Source: Amycolatopsis umgeniensis (GTDB taxonomy: Bacteria > Actinomycetota > Actinomycetes > Mycobacteriales > Pseudonocardiaceae). From it: a DNA stretch of 64,000 bases. The stretch is from the NCBI RefSeq assembly GCF_014205155.1, contig NZ_JACHMX010000001.1:6510001-6574000 (forward strand), read 5' to 3'. A program made the position numbers and the translations under genes. Under the pieces are notes generated by a model that was not told the DNA's origin, did not search any database, and saw nothing but the letters and a program-made list of their open reading frames with translations. How positions within the stretch are numbered: the first letter of the stretch is position 1; the number at the start of each line of letters is the position of its first letter. Shown piece after piece: positions 33,373 through 41,972 of this stretch.

Positions 33373-34692
33373 GTGATCACCTTCGTTCCGGAACCCCGGC
33401 TGCTCGAATCGCCGCGCGGGCGGGAGTGGCCGGTCCTGCCGGCCACCCGCTCGGCCGTCACCCCCGAACCGCCGTCCGGCGCCGACGTGGTCATCGTCGG
33501 CGCCGGCCCCGCCGGGCTCGCGGTCGCTTCCGCGTTGTGGCACCACGGTGTCCGGGACCTCGTCCTCGTCGATCGCGACGGCCGTCCCTGCGGCCGGTTC
33601 TTCGACCGCGTCGATCTGCTCGGCCAGCGCGTGCTGCGTTCGCCGTACGAACACCACCCCGGCGTCGAGGGGTACCGCGACTGCGAACTGCTGGACTTCG
33701 CCCGGCTGCACTGGTCGGTGCTGACCCCGGTGGAGCGCCGCGAGATCCGCATGGCGCAGGCGGGGCATCGCTCGGTCGTCCCCGTCGACGTCTTCGAGGC
33801 GTACTGCCGTCATCTGGCCGCGAGCCATCACGTCACCGAGCGGACCTGGCGCGGTTCGGTCCGTGAAGTGCTGCCGACGTCGGAAGCGGTCACCGTGCGC
33901 GCGGACCGGTTCTCCGTCACCGCGCGCCACGTGGTGCTGTGCCTCGGCGAGGAACGCCGATCCGCCCCGGACACCTGGTGGGGCGGGGGTTATCCGCCAC
34001 GCGGCGTGAGCTACTGGGACGAACCCGTCCCCACCGCCGGCAACCGGCTCGCCGTCGTCGGCGCGGGTCTCACCGCCGCGCATCTGATCTCCAACGGCCT
34101 CGCCCAGGGCCGCGAGGTGCACTGGGTGGTCCGCGAAGCAGGCGAGCGCTACCAGTGCGCCGACGTCAACTCGTCGTTCTTCCGTCCCGAGGGCCGTGCC
34201 CGGTTCGACGGCGTGAGCTGGTCCGAAAGGCTCGAACTGATGGGCCGGTTCCGGCGCGCGTCGATCATGTTCGAGTTCCGGCCGACACTCGAGAAGGCCG
34301 AAGCCGAAGGGCGGCTGGTCGTGCATCGCGGCAAGGCGATCACGAAGGTGACGCCGGGGGGCGGCCTCCACCTCGAAGACGGTTCGCGCGTCTCCGTGGA
34401 CCACGCCGTCCTCGCGCTCGGCACGACACCCTCGATCGGCGACGGCCTGATGCCGGACAACGCCGTTCTCGACCAGGGCGGCTGGCCTCAGCTGGACGAG
34501 CGCACCTTCGCCTACGTCGGCGCGCCCAGGGTCTTCGCCGTCGGCGCCGCCGCGGGGATGGCGCTGGGCCCGGCCGCCCGCAACATCGACGGCCACCGTG
34601 TCGCCACCGCGCGGGTCGCGGCCGCCGTCGCCGAAAACCTGCGCCGGGACGCCCCGCTGCGGACGGCCGCGAAGGACGTCGCCCGTGTCTGA
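33373..34692 (+). CDS. FAD/NAD(P)-binding monooxygenase-like protein
   Basis: A 439-residue flavoprotein with two nucleotide folds: GAGPAG at 43-48 for FAD and VVGAGLTAAH near 228-237 for NAD(P)H. This resembles SidA/lysine N6-oxygenase and related FAD-dependent enzymes. The C-terminus has an ATG-type motif (LALGTTPS) and an FAD-closing stretch (FAVGAAAGM). A substrate in the peptide or polyketide arm is inferred. GTG start 8 bp after the upstream gene; the next gene overlaps by 8 bp. Confidence 0.82.
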   Translation: MITFVPEPRLLESPRGREWPVLPATRSAVTPEPPSGADVVIVGAGPAGLAVASALWHHGVRDLVLVDRDGRPCGRFFDRVDLLGQRVLRSPYEHHPGVEGYRDCELLDFARLHWSVLTPVERREIRMAQAGHRSVVPVDVFEAYCRHLAASHHVTERTWRGSVREVLPTSEAVTVRADRFSVTARHVVLCLGEERRSAPDTWWGGGYPPRGVSYWDEPVPTAGNRLAVVGAGLTAAHLISNGLAQGREVHWVVREAGERYQCADVNSSFFRPEGRARFDGVSWSERLELMGRFRRASIMFEFRPTLEKAEAEGRLVVHRGKAITKVTPGGGLHLEDGSRVSVDHAVLALGTTPSIGDGLMPDNAVLDQGGWPQLDERTFAYVGAPRVFAVGAAAGMALGPAARNIDGHRVATARVAAAVAENLRRDAPLRTAAKDVARV

Positions 34693-35161
34693 GCCCTACG
34701 ACTCACGGTTCACCCTGCCTTCGATCGACGACGACCCGGCGACCGAGGCGGGGGTGATCCTGATGGGACTCGACGCCGAACGGCTGCTCGCCGGCGTCGG
34801 GCTCGCGCGGATCGCCGACGAGCCCGGGCTGGTCGCGCTCGCCGTCGACCAGGCCCGGCACGACGCGCTCGACCTGGGCACCGAAGCGCTGATCGAAGCC
34901 GGGATCGCCCGCTGGCGCGCGGTCCGCCCGCTGATCGAAGCCGGTCAGGAGATGACGGCGGCCGGTTCCCTGCGGAAAGAATGGGAACACACCACCAAGC
35001 GGGTCACCGACACGGTGACCGGGCTCGGTCCGGCGTCGGTGGCCTGCCTCGCGGCTTGCTGGCTGCGCCGCGAAGACGTCGACGAGTTCGCCGAACACGG
35101 GCGGACGCCGGAAAAGGGGAGTGGCACGCACGATGTCCTATCTCGGGTCTTTGCCGACTGA
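34685..35161 (+). CDS. Unrecognised 158-residue protein in the FAD/AhpD operon
   Basis: A mostly helical acidic protein (DAERLLAGVGLARIADEPGL, VACLAACWLRREDVDEFAEH) with two closely spaced cysteines near residues 122-126. The GTG start lies inside the end of the FAD gene, and its end overlaps the AhpD-like gene by 29 bp, so the three are tightly coupled. No family assigned. Confidence 0.6.
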   Translation: MSEPYDSRFTLPSIDDDPATEAGVILMGLDAERLLAGVGLARIADEPGLVALAVDQARHDALDLGTEALIEAGIARWRAVRPLIEAGQEMTAAGSLRKEWEHTTKRVTDTVTGLGPASVACLAACWLRREDVDEFAEHGRTPEKGSGTHDVLSRVFAD

Positions 35162-35678
35162 CGCCACCTTGCTGCAGGTCTTCCAGAAGTTCCCCGCTCC
35201 GGCTTCGAAACTGCTGGACTTCCACGAACTCGTCATGCGGGCGCCGTCGGTGTTCGGCCCCGGTGAGCGGGAACTGATCGCGGCCTACGTCTCCGGCGTC
35301 AACGACTGCCGGTACTGCCACGGCGTCCACACCGTCACCGCGGAGGCTTTCGGCGTGCCTGAGGGCCTTCTGGCCGCCGCTCTGGCGGATCTGGACTCCT
35401 CGCCCGTGGACGACCGGATGAAGCCCGTGCTGGCCTACGTGGGCAAGCTGACGCGGACGCCGTCCCGGGTGACCGAGGAGGACGCCGCGGCCGTCTTCGC
35501 GGCGGGCTGGGACGAGGCGGCGCTGCACGACGCCGTACTCGTGTGCGCCCTGTTCAACTTCATGAACCGGATGGTCGAGGGACTCGGGATCCGCGCGGAC
35601 GCCGACTATGCGAAAACCTCGGGCGTGCGGCTCAAGGAGGGCGGCTACGCCGGTCTGGCGCGGCTGCTCGAGTCCTGA
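35133..35678 (+). CDS. AhpD/carboxymuconolactone-decarboxylase-like protein 2
   Basis: A 181-residue helical protein with a complete AhpD redox motif, Cys59, Cys62 and His66 in NDCRYCHGVH. It resembles peroxidase-related CMD proteins. It could reduce peroxides formed by the flavin or P450 enzymes, or act on thiols of the peptide. ATG 35133 has GGGGAG at 11 bases; GTG 35121 is too close to that site. It is the last gene before the candidate precursor peptide. It is the second AhpD-type gene of the locus. Confidence 0.85.
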   Translation: MSYLGSLPTDATLLQVFQKFPAPASKLLDFHELVMRAPSVFGPGERELIAAYVSGVNDCRYCHGVHTVTAEAFGVPEGLLAAALADLDSSPVDDRMKPVLAYVGKLTRTPSRVTEEDAAAVFAAGWDEAALHDAVLVCALFNFMNRMVEGLGIRADADYAKTSGVRLKEGGYAGLARLLES

Positions 35679-35922
35679 CGCCGGCCGTCCACTCCGGACA
35701 CTGTCTCCGGTGGTGACCGGCCTGTCGCGCTCCGCGCCCGGAAACCGCCTCCCTTGCTCCATCCGGAAGTCGCGACGGCGGAAGTGGAGCAGTCGAAGAG
35801 AACCTTCCGGCGTAGGCGAAAAGCACATCCGCGCGATGATGCATGGCACTGGTTGCGCACCGGCCTCGGGCAGCAGGATTTCCTCATCGAAGGAAACCAC
35901 CGAAACGCCTGGGAGACATGCG

Positions 35923-36114
35923 ATGCAGAACGCTGTGCTCGACAACGTCCGTTCGCTCTTCGCCGTCCGGGGAATCGACACCGGTGTCGCCGGTGACCAG
36001 GTCGACCTGGTGATCGACCGGTTCGACAACTGGACCAACCGGCCGGGCGGTCAGGTCTTCGACTGTTTCACCGGCGCCTGTTGTACCGCTCCGCCCTTGG
36101 CCGAGGCGAGTTGA
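35923..36114 (+). CDS. Candidate RiPP precursor peptide (63 residues)
   Basis: The protein divides into an amphipathic leader-like part (1-42; MQNAVLDNVRSLFAVRGIDT onwards, acidic, no Cys) ending PGG, and a short C-terminal part (QVFDCFTGACCTAPPLAEAS). Cys48, Cys53, Cys54, Thr50, Thr55 and Ser63 are possible azole sites. The PGG before it could be a cleavage site. GGGAGA six bases before the ATG supports translation, and a terminator hairpin follows 12 bp after the stop. The same locus holds YcaO and SagB, which need such a substrate. The link is inferred: no experimental or homology evidence is available here. An alternative is a small redox or metal-binding protein. Confidence 0.65.
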   Translation: MQNAVLDNVRSLFAVRGIDTGVAGDQVDLVIDRFDNWTNRPGGQVFDCFTGACCTAPPLAEAS

Positions 36115-36126
36115 GAGCATCCCTCG

Positions 36127-36164
36127 ACGGCCGTCTCCCGCACCCGGACGCGAGAGGCGGCCGT
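36127..36164 (+). terminator. Terminator hairpin after the candidate precursor gene
   Basis: ACGGCCGTCTC pairs with GAGAGGCGGCCGT, an imperfect GC-rich stem followed by TTTCG. It lies 12 bp after the peptide stop and closes the operon. Confidence 0.65.
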
Positions 36165-36216
36165 TTCGCGTGCCGCTCCTGATCAAGGCGACGGAAAGTC
36201 ACCGACCGACCACGAA

Positions 36217-36230
36217 ACACGTGCCCGTGT
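36217..36230. promoter_or_regulatory. Short palindrome upstream of response regulator 1
   Basis: ACACG-TGCC-CGTGT is a perfect 5-bp inverted repeat 120 bp upstream of the regulator. Operator function is speculative. Confidence 0.25.
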
Positions 36231-36350
36231 AACGCTTTTCCTCTCGTGCCACCCCGGTGGCCTCAGAGGACTCACCACTCGAACGGTGGAACGCGTTCCG
36301 TCCGAGCGTGTTTATCTTGGGGCACGGGGGCGTGGGCGGGGGACGGTGCG

Positions 36351-36959
36351 ATGGTGATCAGAGTTCTCGTGGCCGAAGACATGCACATCGTCAGAGGCGC
36401 GCTCGTGGCGTTGCTGCGGTTGGAGCCGGACATCGAAGTGGTGTCGGAAGTGGCGTCCGGAGACGAGATCCTCGCCGCCGCGCGGACTTCGCGCACCCAG
36501 GTCGCCATCATCGACATCGATCTCCCCGGCAAGGACGGGCTCACCGCGGCCACCGAACTGCACGAGCAGCTTCCCGAGGTCAGAACCCTCATCCTGACCA
36601 GCCTCGGCAGACCGGGCACGCTTCGCCGGGCCCTTGCGGCCAAAGTGAACGGCTTCATGTTGAAGGACGCCCCGGCGGAGAAACTCGCCAACGCCGTCCG
36701 CGGCGTCGCGGCCGGACGGCGGATGGTCGACGGCGACTTGGCGCTCGCCGCCTGGGACACCGCGGACTGCCCGCTGACCCCGCGCCAGATCGACGTCCTG
36801 CGACTGACCGCGGAGGGCCGCGACACCCTGGAGGTCGCGGCGAAGGCCTTTCTCTCCACCGGAACCGTCCGCAACTACCTGACCACCATCGTTTCGAAGC
36901 TCAACGCGCGCAACCGGGTCGACGCGATCCGCATCGCCAAAGAGGCGGGTTGGATCTAG
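36351..36959 (+). CDS. NarL/DesR-type response regulator 1
   Basis: A 202-residue two-component regulator: a receiver domain with Asp55 as the expected phosphate acceptor (AIIDIDLPGKDG), then a LuxR-type HTH (LTPRQIDVLRLTAEG, FLSTGTVRNYLTTIVSKL). Conserved AEDMHIVRGALVALL near the N-terminus is shared with the regulators at 41973 and 45248. It ends three bases before the convergent double kinase, its probable partner. Confidence 0.93.
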   Translation: MVIRVLVAEDMHIVRGALVALLRLEPDIEVVSEVASGDEILAAARTSRTQVAIIDIDLPGKDGLTAATELHEQLPEVRTLILTSLGRPGTLRRALAAKVNGFMLKDAPAEKLANAVRGVAAGRRMVDGDLALAAWDTADCPLTPRQIDVLRLTAEGRDTLEVAAKAFLSTGTVRNYLTTIVSKLNARNRVDAIRIAKEAGWI

Positions 36960-36962
36960 CGC

Positions 36963-39281
36963 CTAGACAGGGACCACCGCGCGCAGCCGGAACCGTCCGT
37001 CGGGTTCGACACCGGCCGTCAGTTCGCCGCCGAGCCCGGCGACGCGGTCGGACATGTTCGTGATGCCGCTGCCCGGCGCCTCGACCCGCACCGGTTTCTC
37101 CGCCTGCGGCGGCCGCCCGTTTTCGACGCCGTCGTTGACGATGTCCAGCGCGACACCGGCGCCGATCCGCCGCACGGCGATCTCGCAGCGTTCGACCTTG
37201 CTGTGCCGCAACACATTCGTCACGCCCTCGCGCAGCACCACGGCCAGCACGGTGCGCACGGTCGCCGGCAGGTCTTCGTGCTCGATCTCCAACCGCACCT
37301 GGACGTCGGCGGCCACCAGCACCGCCTGCGCCGACCGGGACTCCTGATCCAGCGACAGTTCCCGGTAGCCGCTCGCGACCGACCGGACGTCGGCCAGCGC
37401 CTGCCGGGTCAGCCCGAGGATCTCCAGTAGCTCATCGGAGGCCCTGTTCGTGTCGATGTCCATGATCCGGCTCGTCAGCTCGCTCTTCAGCGCGATCGCC
37501 GACAGGCTCATCCCCAGCAGGTCGTGCAGATCGCGGGCGAACCGCAGCCGCTCCTCCGCGACCGCGACCTCGGCGAGGCGTTTCCTGGTCTCGCCGAGTT
37601 CGGTCACCAGCCGGAGCAGCCAGATGAGACCGAACACCATCAGCCCGGTGTTCAAGATGGACGCGAAGCTGTAGAAGCCGCCGCTGAAGTCGGTGCCGTA
37701 ACCGATCCGGATCAGCACCACGCCGACGGCGGTCGCGGCGAACGCCGTCCACCCGGCCAGCGGCGGCAGCACCAGCAACGCGGTGCCGGCGAACAGGCTG
37801 GGCAGGCTCACCCAGGCATGCCCGAGCGGGATCAGCGGCAGGAAGATCAGGCAGGCCTGGACGAACAGCAGCGCGTAACTCTGCCGCGAGCGCAACCGGA
37901 CGTTCGGGCGGGCGAAATAGGACAGTTGCAGCGTGATCAGCGTGGTGAGATAACCGGCGATGAGCGCGATGGACCAGCCGTCGTCGGTCAGCATGAAGGC
38001 CCGGGTCATCGCCGACAGACCGAAGAGGATGAAGACCACCGTCAGCGTCCATTGGACGTTCCTGGCGTCGATCAGGGACCAGTGGCCCGGCCCTTGCTCC
38101 AGCGCCGTCTCGGCGGGTTCGACCTGGTCGGGCACCGGGAGTTCGGCGTGCAGCCGCCACTTGCCCGCCGCTTCGGGGCCGGCGCTCAGCGTCCCGCCGT
38201 GCCTGGAGACCTCCGCGGTCACCTCGCGCAGGCTCTCGGCCGTTTCCTCCGGGACGTCCTCGTGCGCCGTTCCGTCGTGGACGATCTCCAGCGCGACCCG
38301 GCCTTCGGTCTCGCGCACGGTGATCTCGCAGTGCTCGACGCCGGTGTAGCGGAGCACGTTCGTGACGCCCTCCCGCAGCACCTTCGCCAGCAGGGTCCGC
38401 AGCTTCACCGGCAGCTCGACCTGCTCGAGGTCGACCCGCACCGCGACGTTCGACGCCGAGAGCAGCGAGACCGCGGTCCGTGATTCCTTGTCGAGCGAAA
38501 GCTCCCGGTAGCCCCTGGCCACCGAGCGCACGTCGGACAGCGTCCGCTGGGCGATCCCGGTGATCTCGGCGAGTTCCTCACGCGCCCGGTCCAGCGACTT
38601 GCGCAGCAGCCGGTGCACCAGTTCGCCCTTCAGCGCGATCGCGGAAAGGCTGAGCCCGAGCAGGTCGTGCAGGTCCCTCGCGAAGGCCAGCCGCTGCTCG
38701 GCCACGGCACGCCGGGCCAGTTCGGTCCTGGCCTGGTGCAGTTCGGTCACCAGCCGCGCGAGCCAGGTCAGCAGGTACACGACCAGCGCGTAGAAGATCG
38801 CGGTGACGCTGTCGAACAGCGCCCCGAGCGGGGTGTCGTCGTAGGTCCACAGGATCCACGTCGTGGCCGCCATGAAGACGGTGAACACCGTCCAGCCCGT
38901 CCGCGGCCGGAAGAGCAGCAGCGCGCTGCCCGCCGCGAGGGTGGTCAGCGACGTCAGCGCGGCGTCGAAGTGCAGGGTCGGCAGGTACGCGAGGCAGGCT
39001 TGGACGACCAGCACGCCCTTCGCCAGCCGGGTGTCCAGGCGGACCGCCGGACGGGAGAAGTACAGCAGCTGGATCAGCAGCACGGGCCCGACGTACAGCA
39101 CCGCCAGCGCGCCCTGCCAGAAGTCCACGCCGGGCTGGAGCAGGATCGAGAGGAGGCCGAAGAGGCATGAGTTGACGAAGACGACCGTGATGATCAGTCC
39201 GGCGAGGAACAGCGCCCGCCGGGGCCGCCGGTCGATCCCCACCGGTTCGGCGGTCACCGCGAGCTGGTCCGGCACAGGCAC
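36963..39281 (-). CDS. Double-headed sensor histidine kinase
   Basis: A 772-residue protein that contains two complete DesK/NarX-like kinase units in one chain. Unit 1: five to six membrane helices (25-175), HisKA_3 with His205 (FARDLHDLLG), then an ATPase region with Asn308 and Asp336 but no GxG lid motif. Unit 2: helices (410-555), His585 in the same motif, an ATPase region with Asn689, Asp717 and an intact GSGITNM at 737-743. Unit 1 probably cannot hydrolyse ATP but keeps its phosphorylatable His, so unit 2 may phosphorylate both in an intramolecular pseudo-dimer. It is convergent with response regulator 1. The repeat arose by internal duplication. Confidence 0.9.
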   Translation of the reverse strand: MPVPDQLAVTAEPVGIDRRPRRALFLAGLIITVVFVNSCLFGLLSILLQPGVDFWQGALAVLYVGPVLLIQLLYFSRPAVRLDTRLAKGVLVVQACLAYLPTLHFDAALTSLTTLAAGSALLLFRPRTGWTVFTVFMAATTWILWTYDDTPLGALFDSVTAIFYALVVYLLTWLARLVTELHQARTELARRAVAEQRLAFARDLHDLLGLSLSAIALKGELVHRLLRKSLDRAREELAEITGIAQRTLSDVRSVARGYRELSLDKESRTAVSLLSASNVAVRVDLEQVELPVKLRTLLAKVLREGVTNVLRYTGVEHCEITVRETEGRVALEIVHDGTAHEDVPEETAESLREVTAEVSRHGGTLSAGPEAAGKWRLHAELPVPDQVEPAETALEQGPGHWSLIDARNVQWTLTVVFILFGLSAMTRAFMLTDDGWSIALIAGYLTTLITLQLSYFARPNVRLRSRQSYALLFVQACLIFLPLIPLGHAWVSLPSLFAGTALLVLPPLAGWTAFAATAVGVVLIRIGYGTDFSGGFYSFASILNTGLMVFGLIWLLRLVTELGETRKRLAEVAVAEERLRFARDLHDLLGMSLSAIALKSELTSRIMDIDTNRASDELLEILGLTRQALADVRSVASGYRELSLDQESRSAQAVLVAADVQVRLEIEHEDLPATVRTVLAVVLREGVTNVLRHSKVERCEIAVRRIGAGVALDIVNDGVENGRPPQAEKPVRVEAPGSGITNMSDRVAGLGGELTAGVEPDGRFRLRAVVPV

Positions 39282-39552
39282 CCCAGTGGTAACGGAAGAC
39301 GTCTCTTTCGGTTGTGCTTCGCCCTCACGACGGGCGTGGCACGACCCTCCATTGCGGTATATTCGGATCCTATCCCATACGTGTTACCCGCATAGATCCA
39401 CGAGGGTAAGGGATACCTGCCCGGTAGGTGACGTTTTCCCGGCCGGAGACAAGGAAAAACCCGCCGCTCACCCTCGCGGGTGTCGGTCGTTCGCACCACG
39501 CGGGGGCGGGCTCTCGCGGCGCGGCGGCACCGGTGGCCCTAAGCTTCGGCGC

Positions 39553-40173
39553 ATGGCCAGGTATTTCGACGTACATCCGGAAAATCCGCAACGGCGCGCG
39601 ATCGGACAGGTCGTCGACATCCTGCGCGAAGACGGTCTCATCGCGTACCCGACGGACTCCTGCTTCGCCCTCGGCTGCCAGCTGGGGAACAAGCAGGGCA
39701 TCGACCGCATCCGGAGCATCCGCAAACTGGACGACCGCCACCATTTCACCCTGGTGTGCCAGGATTTCGCCCAGCTGGGCCAGTTCGTGCACGTGGACAA
39801 CGTGGTCTTCCGCGCGGTCAAAGCGTCCACACCGGGCAGTTACACGTTCATCCTCCCGGCCACGAAGGAGGTTCCGCGCCGTCTGCTGCACGCCAAGAAG
39901 AAGACGGTCGGCGTGCGCATCCCGGATCACGTGGTCACGCAGGCGCTGCTGGCCGAGCTCGGTGAGCCGCTGCTGTCGAGCACGCTGCTGCTGCCGGACC
40001 AGGAGGAGCCGATGACCCAGGGCTGGGACATCAAGGAGCGGCTCGAGCACGTGGTGGACGCGGTGATCGACTCCGGCGAATGCGGGGTCGAACCCACCAC
40101 GGTCATCGATTTCTCGTCGGGGGAGCCGGAGATCGTCCGGCGGGGCGCCGGCGACACCAGCCGCTTCGAATGA
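39553..40173 (+). CDS. YciO/Sua5-family protein (threonylcarbamoyl-AMP synthase-like)
   Basis: A 206-residue YrdC-fold protein (AYPTDSCFALGCQLGNKQ, RSIRKLDDRHHFTLVCQDF) closest in length to YciO. Sua5/YrdC enzymes make threonylcarbamoyl-AMP for tRNA t6A; YciO paralogues have a weaker or different role. A housekeeping gene caught inside the regulatory part of the locus. ATG 39553 gives the usual start MARYFDVHP. The upstream 271-bp gap also serves the divergent kinase. Confidence 0.85.
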   Translation: MARYFDVHPENPQRRAIGQVVDILREDGLIAYPTDSCFALGCQLGNKQGIDRIRSIRKLDDRHHFTLVCQDFAQLGQFVHVDNVVFRAVKASTPGSYTFILPATKEVPRRLLHAKKKTVGVRIPDHVVTQALLAELGEPLLSSTLLLPDQEEPMTQGWDIKERLEHVVDAVIDSGECGVEPTTVIDFSSGEPEIVRRGAGDTSRFE

Positions 40174-40237
40174 CGCGATCCGGCACCTGCCCGCGCTGGT
40201 CGCGTGCGTGAGCGGGTGCCGGATCGCGAGGCCGTCT

Positions 40238-40924
40238 TCAGTGCGTGACGAGCCCTTCAGCCTTCGAAGGGGCCGACGGGATGTGGAACAGCCGCGTGAA
40301 CAGCTCCAGCCGCGCGGGATCACCCTTGACGGCCACCGCGCCGCAGGTGAGCGCGCTCTCGGCGGCCAGCTCGCCGTTCAGCAGCTTGAGCATGACCGGG
40401 CCGCGCGGCTCGATGACGATGTCCGGATCCGGATGCGGGCCCTCGCCCGCCGTCATCGCGCCGTCCTCGACCACCGCGTGGACGATCATCTGGTCGCCGT
40501 AGTGCAGCTCGAACGAGCACTCGACGCCGCGGGCCGCGTCCGGCTGGAACGTCGTGTACAGCGACAGGATGGCCGCGTCCAGGGTGAACAGGTCGTCCGC
40601 CGCCGGGTCGGTGAGCGAACGGGCGCCCCACAGGCCCAGCTGCAGCAGGATCTGGTCGAGGTCGTTGCCGTACTCGGTCAGCTCGTAGACCACGCCGGCG
40701 TCGAGCTGCGAGAGCACCCGGCGCTGGACGACGCCGTGGCGTTCGAGTTCGTTGAGCCGGGTCGACAGGATGCTCGTCGGGATCTTCGGCAGGCCCTGCT
40801 GCAGCTCGTCGTAGCGCTTCGGGCCGAGCACCAGGTCGCGGATCACGAGCAGGGACCAGCGTTCCCCGATGATCTCGAGCGCGCGGGCGAGGCCACAGAA
40901 CTGGCCGTAGGTGCGAGCGGTCAT
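40238..40924 (-). CDS. HxlR-type regulator with SCP2-like domain (copy 2)
   Basis: A 228-residue twin of the regulator at 6792: identical N-terminal core TYGQFCGLARALEIIGERWS, winged helix (1-100), SCP2-like domain (120-225, ending ELFTRLFHIP). It lies downstream of SARP copy 2 on the same strand with a 61-bp gap, the same order as copy 1. The divergence in the C-terminal half suggests a different ligand or a retuned response. Confidence 0.85.
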   Translation of the reverse strand: MTARTYGQFCGLARALEIIGERWSLLVIRDLVLGPKRYDELQQGLPKIPTSILSTRLNELERHGVVQRRVLSQLDAGVVYELTEYGNDLDQILLQLGLWGARSLTDPAADDLFTLDAAILSLYTTFQPDAARGVECSFELHYGDQMIVHAVVEDGAMTAGEGPHPDPDIVIEPRGPVMLKLLNGELAAESALTCGAVAVKGDPARLELFTRLFHIPSAPSKAEGLVTH

Positions 40925-40985
40925 GCTTGACTCCTCAACTTCCTGGATCTGGTGACGGGGTGGTTCTCGTTCGCCGGGACGGCGA

Positions 40986-41804
40986 TCAGCGGATCGGGTG
41001 TCGCTCGGAGAGCAGCTCGCGGTGCAGCTCTCGCAGTTCGGCGCAGGGTTCCACCCCCAGTTCGTCGTCGAGCCGCGTCCGCAGCCGCTGGTAGGCCGCC
41101 AGCGCGTCGCTGCGACGGCCGCTCAGCCCCAGCGCGCGGATCAGGTGGCCGTGCAGGGTCTCGTCGAGCGGGTCCGCGGTGGTCAGCGACCTCAGCACGC
41201 CGAGCATCTCCCGGTGCTGCCCGGCGCGGATCTCGGCTTCGATCCACAGGTCACGGGCGTTGCGGCGGTGCTCCAGCAGATAGACGGTGTAGGCGGCCAG
41301 TGTCGGTCCACAGTGGATGTTGGCCAGCGGGGGACCGGACCACAGGTCCAGCGCGGTACGGAACGCGTGGGCGGCCGCCGCGTGGTCGCCTCCGGTCAGC
41401 AGGTCGCGGCCGAGGCGGTGCAGCCGCGCGAACTCCGACACGTCGACCACGGCCGGATCGATCTCCAGCCGGTAGCCGGGCGCGCTGGTGACCAGCAGAC
41501 CCTCCCCACGGTCACCGTCGGGGTCGAGGTGACGGCGGAGGTGGTGGACATAGGTGTGCAGGGTCCGGCGGACGCTGCGCGGGGGAGCGTCGTTCCACAG
41601 CTCGTGGACCAGTGAGTCGACGCGGACCGTCTTGCCGGGACGGATGAGCAGCATCGCCAGCAGTTGCAGGAGCTTCGGCGTGGTCGGCGCGCGATCGACC
41701 CCGCCGGCGTGCAGTTCGACCGGGCCGAGGAGTCGCGCGCGCACCGTGTCCGGCCCCCGGTGCCCGGTGGCCGTGTCTCCCGGTTCGATGGTCATCGCGT
41801 GCAT
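40986..41804 (-). CDS. SARP-family pathway activator (copy 2)
   Basis: A 272-residue AfsR/DnrI-type activator with winged helix (20-105; TPKLLQLLAMLLIRPGKT, ELWNDAPPRSVRRTLHTYVH) and activation domain (110-265). It is paralogous to copy 1. ATG 41804 has GGAGG at eight bases; another ATG three codons on is possible. It precedes HxlR copy 2 and lies downstream of response regulator 2 on the same strand. Having two SARPs allows separate control of two gene sets, for example enediyne and peptide genes. Confidence 0.9.
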   Translation of the reverse strand: MHAMTIEPGDTATGHRGPDTVRARLLGPVELHAGGVDRAPTTPKLLQLLAMLLIRPGKTVRVDSLVHELWNDAPPRSVRRTLHTYVHHLRRHLDPDGDRGEGLLVTSAPGYRLEIDPAVVDVSEFARLHRLGRDLLTGGDHAAAAHAFRTALDLWSGPPLANIHCGPTLAAYTVYLLEHRRNARDLWIEAEIRAGQHREMLGVLRSLTTADPLDETLHGHLIRALGLSGRRSDALAAYQRLRTRLDDELGVEPCAELRELHRELLSERHPIR

Positions 41805-41834
41805 CCCCTACCCCTCCGGCGGACTCCCCCTCTG

Positions 41835-41848
41835 CGACAGTGACAGAG
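41835..41848. promoter_or_regulatory. Motif shared by both SARP promoters
   Basis: CGACAGTGACAGAG, identical to 8410-8423 upstream of SARP copy 1, lies 31 bp before the SARP-2 start. Flanking bases differ, which argues for selection on the motif rather than simple retained homology. Confidence 0.5.
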
Positions 41849-41972
41849 GCGGAACCTTCGGAACAGTGCCGGAAACACCCAGCTGACCTAGATTTCTTCC
41901 TTGCCCCACATGCGATCGTCACGACCTGGAGCGCGGAACCGGTTATGGCAGAACAGAAGACGCGCGAGCGGG

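Noticed and set aside
35836..35922. N-terminal extension of the candidate precursor peptide to an upstream ATG
   Set aside because: The frame is open but there is no good ribosome site; ATG 35923 has GGGAGA at correct spacing.
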